From the NCBI GenBank assembly GCA_945869725.1, contig CAMBPO010000098.1, positions 1 through 6,239 on the forward strand: DNA of 6,239 nt, read 5' to 3'. The translations under genes were made by a program, and so were the position numbers. Shown here one piece after another: positions 1 to 6,239 of this stretch (positions are counted from its first letter, which is position 1; every line of letters begins with the position of its first letter). The notes beneath the pieces were generated by a model. It had not been told where the DNA came from, did no database searches, and saw only the letters and a program-made list of their open reading frames with translations. The DNA comes from Klebsiella pneumoniae. Its GTDB lineage: Bacteria > Pseudomonadota > Gammaproteobacteria > Pseudomonadales > Pseudohongiellaceae.

Positions 1-236
<236 letters not shown>

Positions 237-340
237 TCAACAGGCCTAGTAAATTGTATTCAAGATAATCTGTAGGTGTTAGCCGTGAGACGCCGCCACA
301 TTGCAACGTACACAGTTGGAATCTCTACTCTGCGAAAACG
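237..340 (-). promoter_or_regulatory. Long untranslated leader of nqrA, possibly structured
   Basis: From the expected transcription start (about position 340) to the nqrA ATG there are roughly 100 untranslated bases. Reading the minus strand, CTGT (complement of 312-315) can pair with ACAG (complement of 270-273). Inside that, TGTGGC (complement of 295-300) can pair with GCTAACA (complement of 277-283) with one bulged A and one G-U pair, leaving a loop of about 11 bases. The pairings are short and were found by eye, so structure is suggested but not shown. The last 30 or so bases before the start are A/T-rich and contain the weak AGG ribosome-binding site. I cannot match this to a named riboswitch. 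Confidence 0.3.
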
Positions 341-346
341 CGCGTG

Positions 347-376
347 ATTATAGGGAAATTACCCTTGTTTTGCCAC
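347..376 (-). promoter_or_regulatory. Sigma70-like promoter for nqrA
   Basis: On the minus strand there is a perfect -10 box TATAAT (complement of 347-352). An 18-base spacer separates it from GTGGCA (complement of 371-376), which matches four of six positions of the -35 consensus. The -10 box is followed by CACGCGCG, a G/C-rich stretch around the expected start. G/C-rich discriminators of this kind are known from growth-rate-controlled promoters, but that connection is only an inference here. The promoter lies past the hairpin behind the GAPDH gene, which fits nqrA having its own transcript. Confidence 0.65.
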
Positions 377-410
377 CGTTTTCTTTGGCTAAATTAACAG
401 ACTCAGAAAG

Positions 411-439
411 GAAGCCGGTGCCAGCAACGCTGACACCGG
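411..439 (-). terminator. Hairpin behind the GAPDH gene, probable transcription terminator
   Basis: Ten bases past the GAPDH stop codon, the minus strand reads CCGGTGTCAGC, GTT, GCTGGCACCGG. This is an 11-bp stem (positions 415-425 pairing with 429-439, one G-U pair) with a 3-base loop. It is G/C-rich and stable. The tail after the stem is CTTCCTTTCT, pyrimidine-rich but not a clean U-run. The long T7 run instead sits before the stem, immediately after the stop codon. The hairpin could therefore be a weaker terminator or a 3'-end stabiliser. Its place between gap and the nqrA promoter favours a terminator. Confidence 0.55.
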
Positions 440-448
440 ACAAAAAAA

Positions 449-1918
449 TCAAACTGCATGCGGGTAAATCCGGTAATTGACACCCGCCATTTTGTAAACC
501 ATACGCACGACCTGATTACAATAACCAAACTCATTGTCGTACCAGAGGTACAAGACACAACGGTTACCTTCAACGATTGTTGCTTTTGAATCCACAATCG
601 CTGCCTCACGTGAACCCACAAAATCACTGGACACGGCATCCGGATCTTCGGTGTAACTGATCTGATTCTGCAGCGGGGAGTGCAACGCCAGCACGCGGAG
701 AAACTCGTTTATCTCGTCTTTGGTGGTGGCTGTCTCCAGATTCAGCATGAGAATAGCCATAGACACGTTAGGCACCGGAACCCTGACGGCGTTGCCCGTC
801 AACTTGCCAATCAACTCAGGCACTGCCTTGACCACTGCTTTGGCCGCACCCGTTTCAGTCAAGACCATGTTCAGAGCGGCACTGCGCCCGCGACGGTTGC
901 CCGTGTGGTAATTGTCAATCAAATTCTGATCATTGGTGTAAGCATGAACGGTTTCAACGTGACCACTGACAATCCCATACTTGTCATTCAGCACTTTTAA
1001 CACTGGCGCTATGGCATTGGTGGTGCAACTGGCTGCGGTGATAATGCGATCTTCCGGCAAAATCTGATCATGGTTGATGCCATACACAATGTTCTTGAGA
1101 CTGCCTTTACCTGGCGCAGTCAACATCACCTTGCTGGCACCTTTGGACTTGAGGTGACGCGACAAACCTTCCTCATCACGCCAACTACCTGTGTTGTCGA
1201 TAATCAGGGCATCCTGAATACCATACTGGGTATAGTCGATTTCATCAGGTGCATTGGCGTAAATGATCTGCACAACATTGCCATTACAAATCAGACAATT
1301 ATTAGCTTCATCAATCCTGACTGTGCCCTGGAACGCCCCATGCACCGAGTCAGACGTCAGCAGGCTCGCTCGTTTGATGATGTCACCGGGCTTGCCCGGA
1401 CGCACAACAACCGCGCGAAGACGCATGACTTCGCCGGTGCTGGTGCGCTCGATAAGCAGTCGCGCCATCAGGCGGCCGATTCTGCCAAATCCGAACAACA
1501 CGATATCCTGAGACTTATCGCTGGGAGGGGTCCTGACCCCAATCAGCGCCGCCAACTCAGTTCTGACGTACTCATGCACCGCCGGCGCTTTGCCGATCTG
1601 GGCCATCTCCATGTACTTGACTGTTAACTTGCCAAGATCAATATGGCAATGCCACAAATCCAGTTTTGACAATGCCATCAAAATAGGATGGGATTCAAAC
1701 TCAGACATCTCATTACGATCGATCTGCCGCACAAACCGATGAGATTTCATGATATTAGTCACTGAGCGGTTATGTAGGGCGCGTCCGTAAACAAATACGC
1801 CCACATTACGCTCACTGTAGAGTCGACCCACCACAGGAATCATTTCCTGTACCAGAGCTTCTCTTTGCTTCCAATCGCTGAAATAGTCTTCCGGGCTGGG
1901 TCGTGTCACGTGCGGCAC
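449..1918 (-). CDS. Long-form glyceraldehyde-3-phosphate dehydrogenase with N-terminal extension
   Basis: Phosphorylating GAPDH, a cytoplasmic enzyme interconverting glyceraldehyde 3-phosphate and 1,3-bisphosphoglycerate in glycolysis and gluconeogenesis. At 489 residues it is much longer than the usual 330-340. Residues 1-136 are an extra helical-looking region; the catalytic part follows. Visible motifs are the nucleotide-binding loop GFGRIGR (143-149), catalytic Cys298 in ASCTTN, His325 in VHAYTNDQ, the RRGR loop (342-345), TETGAAKAV (354-362), the phosphate-site Arg379 in VRVP and YDNEFGY (460-466). The usual Asp that binds the adenine ribose is replaced: the strand reads RAVVVR (168-173), so NADP use is possible. 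Similar long GAPDHs occur beside mfd in pseudomonads, where I recall the name gapB and a gluconeogenic role; the symbol is left blank because this is memory only. The start is GTG at 1918, with an in-frame stop six codons upstream. GTG at 1909 is an alternative with a better-placed AGG. A promoter is proposed at 1982-2010. Confidence 0.95.
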   Translation of the reverse strand: MPHVTRPSPEDYFSDWKQREALVQEMIPVVGRLYSERNVGVFVYGRALHNRSVTNIMKSHRFVRQIDRNEMSEFESHPILMALSKLDLWHCHIDLGKLTVKYMEMAQIGKAPAVHEYVRTELAALIGVRTPPSDKSQDIVLFGFGRIGRLMARLLIERTSTGEVMRLRAVVVRPGKPGDIIKRASLLTSDSVHGAFQGTVRIDEANNCLICNGNVVQIIYANAPDEIDYTQYGIQDALIIDNTGSWRDEEGLSRHLKSKGASKVMLTAPGKGSLKNIVYGINHDQILPEDRIITAASCTTNAIAPVLKVLNDKYGIVSGHVETVHAYTNDQNLIDNYHTGNRRGRSAALNMVLTETGAAKAVVKAVPELIGKLTGNAVRVPVPNVSMAILMLNLETATTKDEINEFLRVLALHSPLQNQISYTEDPDAVSSDFVGSREAAIVDSKATIVEGNRCVLYLWYDNEFGYCNQVVRMVYKMAGVNYRIYPHAV

Positions 1919-1935
1919 CTGTCTGTGGATTAGTT

Positions 1936-1970
1936 AAAAAAAGTGATACCGGTAATTGCGAGATGTATCA
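1936..1970 (-). promoter_or_regulatory. Hairpin plus U7 in the GAPDH leader, possible attenuator
   Basis: On the minus strand, within the predicted GAPDH leader, TGATAC (complement of 1965-1970) pairs with GTATCA (complement of 1944-1949) across a 15-base loop. It is followed by C and seven T (complement of 1936-1942). A stem plus U-run about 20 bases before the start codon resembles an intrinsic terminator or attenuator. The stem is only 6 bp with two G-C pairs, so it would be weak by itself. A second palindrome, TACCGGTA (1947-1954), overlaps its downstream arm and would compete with it. No leader peptide is visible. Confidence 0.3.
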
Positions 1971-1981
1971 AAAAGGCGCTC

Positions 1982-2010
1982 ATTATCTTGCGATTGGTAG
2001 GGCTGTGCAA
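1982..2010 (-). promoter_or_regulatory. Probable sigma70-like promoter for the GAPDH gene
   Basis: The minus strand carries GATAAT (complement of 1982-1987, five of six matches to the -10 consensus). TTGCAC (complement of 2005-2010) lies exactly 17 bases upstream and keeps the strong TTG of a -35 box. Transcription would start near 1975, leaving about 57 untranslated bases that include the hairpin at 1936-1970. It is the best promoter candidate I could find on this strand of the divergent region. Confidence 0.5.
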
Positions 2011-2027
2011 CTTAAATGACCTTTTGG

Positions 2028-2062
2028 CAGGGCATTGCCTGTGCACAACAGCCGCTGTGTGC
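2028..2062. promoter_or_regulatory. Cluster of inverted repeats between gap and mfd, possible operator
   Basis: Three symmetric elements overlap here: CAGG/CCTG arms (2028-2031 and 2038-2041), the perfect palindrome TGTGCACA (2040-2047), and GCAC-A-ACAGC / GCTGTGTGC (2043-2052 and 2054-2062, 9 bp with one bulged A and a single central C). Such dyads between divergent genes often bind a regulator. A weak plus-strand promoter for mfd can be drawn over the same bases (TGCACA at 2042-2047, AATATT at 2066-2071, 18-base spacer, four of six matches each), which would put the longest dyad in its spacer. I do not recognise the binding site of any named regulator. Confidence 0.3.
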
Positions 2063-2153
2063 CAGAATATTCGGCCTGTTTTAAGACAAGCAGCGTTGCC
2101 TGAACTTCGAGGGCAATCCGCCAGACAATGTTAATTTAACGTGTGGAAGAAAG

Positions 2154-5100
2154 ATGTCAGGTTTTGATTTAACTGCGCCACCGATGCCCAAAGAAGGCCA
2201 TACGCTGCAATGGCCGGCCTTGCCAGATTCACAATTCAGTATGGCGCTGGCACAGACAGCGCGGCTGTGCAAAGCGCCATTGCTGCTGATCACCAACAAC
2301 AGTGAAGAGGCAGAGCAACGTCGGCGCGAACTGCAATTTTTTATCCCCGAGCATGGGCCAGAAGCGCTGCCGATACTGAGCCTGCCCGATTGGGAGACTC
2401 TGCCCTACGACACTTTTTCACCCCATCAGGACATTGTGTCGGAACGTCTGAGCGCGTTGTATCACTTACCCGATATGAAAAAGGGCATTCTCATTGTGCC
2501 CGTCAGCAGCCTGATGCACCGCTTACCCCCACCCAGCTACATTCAAGGCAACAGCCTTATACTCAGCGTAGGTGAATCACTGAATGTTGAACGATTACGG
2601 CAACGGCTTAGCGGTGCCGGATACCAGCATGTGGACTCGGTTTACGAGCATGGCGAATTCACCGTGCGTGGCGCCATCATGGATATCTTCCCCATGGGCA
2701 GCAAGCTGCCGTATCGGATTGACCTGTTTGACGATGAGGTTGAGTCGCTGCGTGTGTTTGATCCGGAAACACAACTTTCCCGAGATAAGGTGAAGAGCAT
2801 CCGGTTGCTTCCCGGCAAAGAATTTCCTCTGCATGAGGCAGGCAGAACCGCGTTTCGCGCCCGCTTTCGCGACATGTTTGATGTCGATACCCGCAAATGC
2901 AACCTTTATCAGGATATCAGCGAGGGCATCGCGTCAGCGGGGATTGAATACTATCTGCCGCTGTTTTTTGATGAGATCAGCCAGCTTTTTGATTACCTGC
3001 CCACCAACACGCTGATTCTGCGCGACCGTCAGCTGGATCAACCAGCCCAGCGATTCTGGCAGGACATTAACAACCGATATGAAGACCGTCGTCATGATCG
3101 CCAGCGTCCGATTCTGGCACCCACTGAGCTGTTCCTGTCTCCGGAAGAGTTATTCCGGCAACTAAAGGCCTTCAGCCTGATCACTGTGGACCATGCGGCA
3201 GGAATGACAGATTTTCCGGTGCTGGGCGCTGACAATACGCTGGCCAGTCCCCTGCGCGCCCTACAATCGCTGATTGTGTCGCGACCTGACTGGCGCATGC
3301 TGTTCTGTGCAGAGAGCGCCGGGCGCCGTGAAACCCTGGCTGAACTGCTGCGCTCGGTTGGCATCAACTCACGACCCGTGGACGACTGGCACGCATTTAT
3401 CAAGAGCCCCGAGCATGTAGCAATCACCGTTGCATCACTGGACAGAGGTCTGATGCTGCCATCATCAAAACTGATGGTCATCACTGAATCTCAGTTGTTG
3501 GGCAGAAAAATTGCCCAGCGCCGCCGCGGCCGCAGAGCCAATGACAACACTGACTTCATCATACGAAGCCTGACAGAGCTCACACCGGGCGCAGCAGTGG
3601 TGCATATCGACCATGGCGTGGGGCGTTACGTTGGCTTGCAAACCTTGACCATTGATGGCGATAAAGCCGAGTTTCTCACCCTTGAATATTCCAATAAAGC
3701 CAAGCTTTATGTGCCGGTTGCTTCGTTACACCTGATCAGCCGTTACGGTGGCACTGATCCCGAGCACGCGCCGCTGGATACGCTCGGCAACGATACCTGG
3801 CAGAAAAACAAACGCAAAGCGGCCGAAAAAATCCGCGATGCTGCTGTCGAGCTACTGGATATTTATGCCAAACGCGAATCACGCACCGGGCATACCTTTC
3901 GCGTTGATGACATTGACTACGAAAAATTTGCGACCGGTTTTCCATTCGAAGAAACCCCCGACCAGCTCGAAGCCATCAACAGTGTCATCGCAGACATGCA
4001 GTCCACGCGTAGCATGGACAGACTGGTATGTGGTGACGTAGGTTTTGGTAAAACTGAAGTGGCGATGCGGGCTGCATTTATCGCTGTGCAGAATCACAAA
4101 CAGGTTGCATTGCTGGTCCCCACAACCCTGTTGGCGCAACAACATTACGAAAGTTTCAGGGACCGTTTTGCTGAATGGCCGGTGAGTATCGATCTGATTT
4201 CCCGATTCAGAAGCGGCAAACAACAGGAAGACACCCTGGAGCGCATCCGTAACGGCCGCGTCGACATCATTATTGGCACTCACAAATTATTGCAGAACAA
4301 CATTCTTTATAAAGATCTTGGCCTGTTGGTGATTGATGAAGAGCATCGCTTTGGTGTGCAGCAGAAAGAGCGCATCAAAGCCATTCGCGCCGAGGTTGAT
4401 ATTCTGACACTGACAGCGACGCCCATTCCCAGAACCCTGAACATGGCCATGTCGGGTGTACGCGACCTGTCGCTGATAGTGACCCCGCCTGCCAAACGCT
4501 TGTCGGTCAAAACCTTTGTGCGCGAGCAACAGGACAGTCTGATCAAGGAAGCGGTGCTGCGCGAACTGCTGCGCGGTGGCCAGGTTTTCTACCTGCACAA
4601 TGAAGTTAAAACCATCGAGCGCACAGCCGATCATCTCAGAGAGTTGATTCCAGAAGCCCGTGTTTGTGTCGCCCATGGCCAGTTACCTGAACGTGAACTG
4701 GAAGTCATCATGGCTGACTTCTACCACAAACGTTACAACATCCTGGTGTGCTCAACGATTATCGAAACCGGTATCGATATTCCCAGCGCCAATACCATTA
4801 TTATCGACCGTGCCGACAAACTTGGTCTGGCACAGCTGCATCAGTTGCGCGGACGCGTGGGGCGATCGCATCACCAGGCGTATGCCTACCTGCTCACGCC
4901 ACCGCCCAAAGTGATGACGCCGGACGCGGAGAAACGTCTGGACGCCATCTCTGCGGCCAGCACGCTGGGGGCGGGTTTTACGCTGGCCAGCCATGATCTT
5001 GAAATTCGCGGTGCTGGGGAGATTCTGGGCGAAGAGCAAACCGGCCATCTGCAAAAAATCGGCTTTACGCTCTACACCGAAATGCTCGAAGAAGCTGTCA

Positions 5101-5615
5101 AAGCCATTCGCGAAGGACGCTCGCCCAATATTGACCTGGTCTTGCAAAGTGGCAGCGAAATCAATCTGCGTGTCCCTGCGCTGATCCCCGAGGAATACCT
5201 GCCCGACATTCACACGCGCCTGATTATGTACAAGCGTATTGCCGGTGCGCGCGATGAGGATGAACTGCGTGATCTGCAAGTGGAAATGATAGACCGCTTT
5301 GGTTTGCTGCCCGAGCCGGCCAAGATTCTGTTTTCGGTCACTCAACTAAAACTCAGGGCGGAAGAAATGGGCATCAGCAAGGTGGACGCCAGCGCACAGA
5401 CCGGGCGCATTGTTTTCCGCCAGCATACCCGAATCGATCCTTTTTCAATTGTGCAACTAGTTCAAAAGCAGTCCAAGGTTTACAAATTATCCGGGCCAAC
5501 ACAGCTCGGATTTGTGCACGACAAGCCAACACCCGCGGCTCGTATTGAATTTATCAACAAAACTCTGGATCAATTCCGACTGTTACCCGTAACATCATTA
5601 GCTCAAAGGAGCTAA
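2154..5615 (+). CDS. mfd: Transcription-repair coupling factor Mfd
   Basis: ATP-driven DNA translocase that pushes stalled RNA polymerase off damaged template and recruits UvrA for excision repair. The 1153 residues match the 1148 of E. coli Mfd nearly end to end. In order: a UvrB-like region (about 1-330), whose Arg172, Arg188 and Phe192 correspond to the E. coli UvrA-contact residues as I recall them; a linker domain; the RNA-polymerase-interacting domain (about 475-545, PGAAVVHIDHGVGRYVGL); two RecG-type helicase lobes with Walker A GDVGFGKT (627-634, Lys633), DEEH (728-731), TATPIPRTL (754-762) and QLRGRVGRS (897-905); the translocation motif HDLEIRGAGE (947-956, Arg952); and the C-terminal regulatory domain (about 1003-1105, IPEEYLPD and YKRI). 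No catalytic residue is missing. The ATG start has GGAAGA at 2145-2150 just upstream, and there is no earlier in-frame start nearby. No convincing strong promoter was found. The gene is probably co-transcribed with the next one. Confidence 0.98.
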   Translation: MSGFDLTAPPMPKEGHTLQWPALPDSQFSMALAQTARLCKAPLLLITNNSEEAEQRRRELQFFIPEHGPEALPILSLPDWETLPYDTFSPHQDIVSERLSALYHLPDMKKGILIVPVSSLMHRLPPPSYIQGNSLILSVGESLNVERLRQRLSGAGYQHVDSVYEHGEFTVRGAIMDIFPMGSKLPYRIDLFDDEVESLRVFDPETQLSRDKVKSIRLLPGKEFPLHEAGRTAFRARFRDMFDVDTRKCNLYQDISEGIASAGIEYYLPLFFDEISQLFDYLPTNTLILRDRQLDQPAQRFWQDINNRYEDRRHDRQRPILAPTELFLSPEELFRQLKAFSLITVDHAAGMTDFPVLGADNTLASPLRALQSLIVSRPDWRMLFCAESAGRRETLAELLRSVGINSRPVDDWHAFIKSPEHVAITVASLDRGLMLPSSKLMVITESQLLGRKIAQRRRGRRANDNTDFIIRSLTELTPGAAVVHIDHGVGRYVGLQTLTIDGDKAEFLTLEYSNKAKLYVPVASLHLISRYGGTDPEHAPLDTLGNDTWQKNKRKAAEKIRDAAVELLDIYAKRESRTGHTFRVDDIDYEKFATGFPFEETPDQLEAINSVIADMQSTRSMDRLVCGDVGFGKTEVAMRAAFIAVQNHKQVALLVPTTLLAQQHYESFRDRFAEWPVSIDLISRFRSGKQQEDTLERIRNGRVDIIIGTHKLLQNNILYKDLGLLVIDEEHRFGVQQKERIKAIRAEVDILTLTATPIPRTLNMAMSGVRDLSLIVTPPAKRLSVKTFVREQQDSLIKEAVLRELLRGGQVFYLHNEVKTIERTADHLRELIPEARVCVAHGQLPERELEVIMADFYHKRYNILVCSTIIETGIDIPSANTIIIDRADKLGLAQLHQLRGRVGRSHHQAYAYLLTPPPKVMTPDAEKRLDAISAASTLGAGFTLASHDLEIRGAGEILGEEQTGHLQKIGFTLYTEMLEEAVKAIREGRSPNIDLVLQSGSEINLRVPALIPEEYLPDIHTRLIMYKRIAGARDEDELRDLQVEMIDRFGLLPEPAKILFSVTQLKLRAEEMGISKVDASAQTGRIVFRQHTRIDPFSIVQLVQKQSKVYKLSGPTQLGFVHDKPTPAARIEFINKTLDQFRLLPVTSLAQRS
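5606..5611 (+). promoter_or_regulatory. Ribosome-binding site of csiV inside the end of mfd
   Basis: AAGGAG, a near-perfect Shine-Dalgarno sequence, ends 8 bases before the GTG at 5620. It is formed by the last sense codons of mfd (CAA AGG AGC, then TAA). It decides the GTG start of the downstream gene and suggests that ribosomes finishing mfd help start csiV. Confidence 0.85.
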
Positions 5616-5619
5616 ACCC

Positions 5620-6239
5620 GTGAAGGCTGAACACAGCACTATCAATTCCCGATTCAGGGTATCGTCTGCACTGGCTCTGTGGTTGCTGGCGGCACCCTCG
5701 TGGGCGCAGGTACAGACAGAAGAGCGCTGGTACCAGATAGAAGTCACTGTTTTTGCTCATGATAATGCCATGCAGTCCCGGGAAATCTGGCCCATGCAAC
5801 TGCTGCAACAGCCGGTTGCGCGCAGCACCCGCCCGCTGGACACCTTGATGTCTGTTTATGACCTGCCGGACTGGAGTGTGCTTGACACGTCGCTGACGGG
5901 CACACCGGTTGCCGAGGGCATTGCGCTGACACAGGCTATTGCTGCTGCTCAGCCAGTCGATGATCGATTGACTGGCGCGCCGGTTTTGCGTTCATCAACG
6001 TTCCGGTTGCCGGATCCGCAACGGGATGCCTTTCTGGCGTTACCCTCCTCCGACCAGCAATTTCAGGATACCAACCGCGCATTGGCGGGCACAGGCAGAT
6101 ACCGGGTGATGTTTCACAGTGCCTGGCGTCAACCGATGCGGGGCAGCAACCAGGCAATACCGGTTTGGCTTGAGGGCGGCAATCGGTTTGGGCAGCGGCA
6201 CGAACTGGAGGGCAGTCTTAACTTCCGCTTTAATCCCGG
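5620..6239 (+). CDS. csiV: CsiV-family peptidoglycan-binding exported protein, N-terminal part (cut by window edge)
   Basis: Residues 1-206 are visible; the C-terminus lies beyond the window. The first 29 residues form a signal peptide with a basic start, a hydrophobic core around VSSALALWLLAAP and a signal peptidase I site after SWA (27-29), so the mature protein is periplasmic. It then reads ERWYQIEVTVFAH (35-47) and RYRVMFHSAWRQP (160-172), the two blocks I associate with the CsiV family. In Vibrio cholerae, CsiV binds peptidoglycan and supports cell-wall synthesis by PBP1A through the lipoprotein LpoA; whether that role holds here is inference. The middle (about residues 50-145) is less conserved and rich in Ala, Leu and Pro. 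The GTG start is fixed by AAGGAG at 5606-5611 and by the signal peptide it produces. The gene starts four bases after the mfd stop, so it most likely shares the mfd transcript. The family assignment rests on motif recognition. Confidence 0.8.
   Translation, partial: MKAEHSTINSRFRVSSALALWLLAAPSWAQVQTEERWYQIEVTVFAHDNAMQSREIWPMQLLQQPVARSTRPLDTLMSVYDLPDWSVLDTSLTGTPVAEGIALTQAIAAAQPVDDRLTGAPVLRSSTFRLPDPQRDAFLALPSSDQQFQDTNRALAGTGRYRVMFHSAWRQPMRGSNQAIPVWLEGGNRFGQRHELEGSLNFRFNP

Noticed and set aside
1070..1627. 185-codon frame on the strand opposite the GAPDH gene
   Set aside because: It lies wholly inside a clearly identified, highly conserved gene, has no recognisable domain, and is best explained as a by-product of that gene's codon usage.
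1924..1932. DnaA-box-like TGTGGATTA
   Set aside because: It is a single copy with one mismatch to the consensus; there is no cluster of boxes, no A/T-rich unwinding element and no replication gene nearby.
2039..2051. LexA/SOS-box-like CTGT and ACAG arms upstream of mfd
   Set aside because: The arms are 5 bases apart, whereas the LexA site of this class requires 8; mfd is also not generally known as an SOS gene.
2095..2115. Inverted repeat TTGCCT / GGGCAA (one G-U pair) in the mfd leader
   Set aside because: Six base pairs with a 9-base loop and no U-run are too weak to call a terminator or riboswitch.
1943..2134. Plus-strand 63-codon reading frame filling the gap-mfd intergenic region (GTG start)
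   Set aside because: It has no ribosome-binding site (an A-run precedes it), its translation resembles no known protein, and it overlaps the proposed GAPDH promoter and leader.
2130..2140. Palindrome GTTAATTTAAC just upstream of the mfd ribosome-binding site
   Set aside because: It has short A/T-rich arms of 5 bp, which are common by chance, and no partner copy or known regulator was recognised.
4752..5345. 197-codon frame antisense to mfd
   Set aside because: It is fully contained in the conserved helicase region of mfd; its length reflects constrained codons on the other strand, and no protein family is recognisable.

Overview
The window reads as an ordinary chromosomal housekeeping segment of a gammaproteobacterium. 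The proteins resemble those of the Pseudomonas/Marinobacter/Oceanospirillales side of the class. The reasons are a Na+-pumping NADH:quinone reductase gene (nqrA), the long form of glyceraldehyde-3-phosphate dehydrogenase, a full-length Mfd very close to the E. coli protein, and a CsiV-type envelope protein directly behind mfd. From memory, Pseudomonas aeruginosa has a similar order (nqr cluster, GAPDH, mfd, conserved exported protein). The genus cannot be fixed from this sequence alone.

Layout. Positions 1-236 (minus strand) hold the 5' end of nqrA, which runs off the left edge. Positions 237-448 are non-coding: they hold the nqrA leader, a good sigma70-like promoter for nqrA with a perfect TATAAT, and a strong hairpin just past the GAPDH stop codon. 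Positions 449-1918 (minus strand) encode a 489-residue GAPDH with an extra N-terminal region of about 136 residues. Positions 1919-2153 form a divergent intergenic region with a probable GAPDH promoter, a hairpin followed by seven U in the GAPDH leader, and a cluster of inverted repeats. Positions 2154-5615 (plus strand) encode Mfd, the transcription-repair coupling factor (1153 residues, all helicase motifs intact). Positions 5620-6239 (plus strand) encode the first 206 residues of a CsiV-like secreted protein, whose ribosome-binding site lies inside the last codons of mfd.

How the genes relate. The two minus-strand genes are both energy or carbon metabolism, but a hairpin and a separate promoter between them suggest independent transcription. 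mfd and csiV are four bases apart and probably form an operon with coupled translation, although their known roles (repair of transcribed strands; cell-wall synthesis) are not directly linked. I found no RNA gene, mobile element, CRISPR array, phage gene or toxin/defence module, and no previously undescribed system. The points most worth checking are the two untranslated leaders, the N-terminal extension and altered coenzyme site of the GAPDH, and the inverted repeats between gap and mfd.
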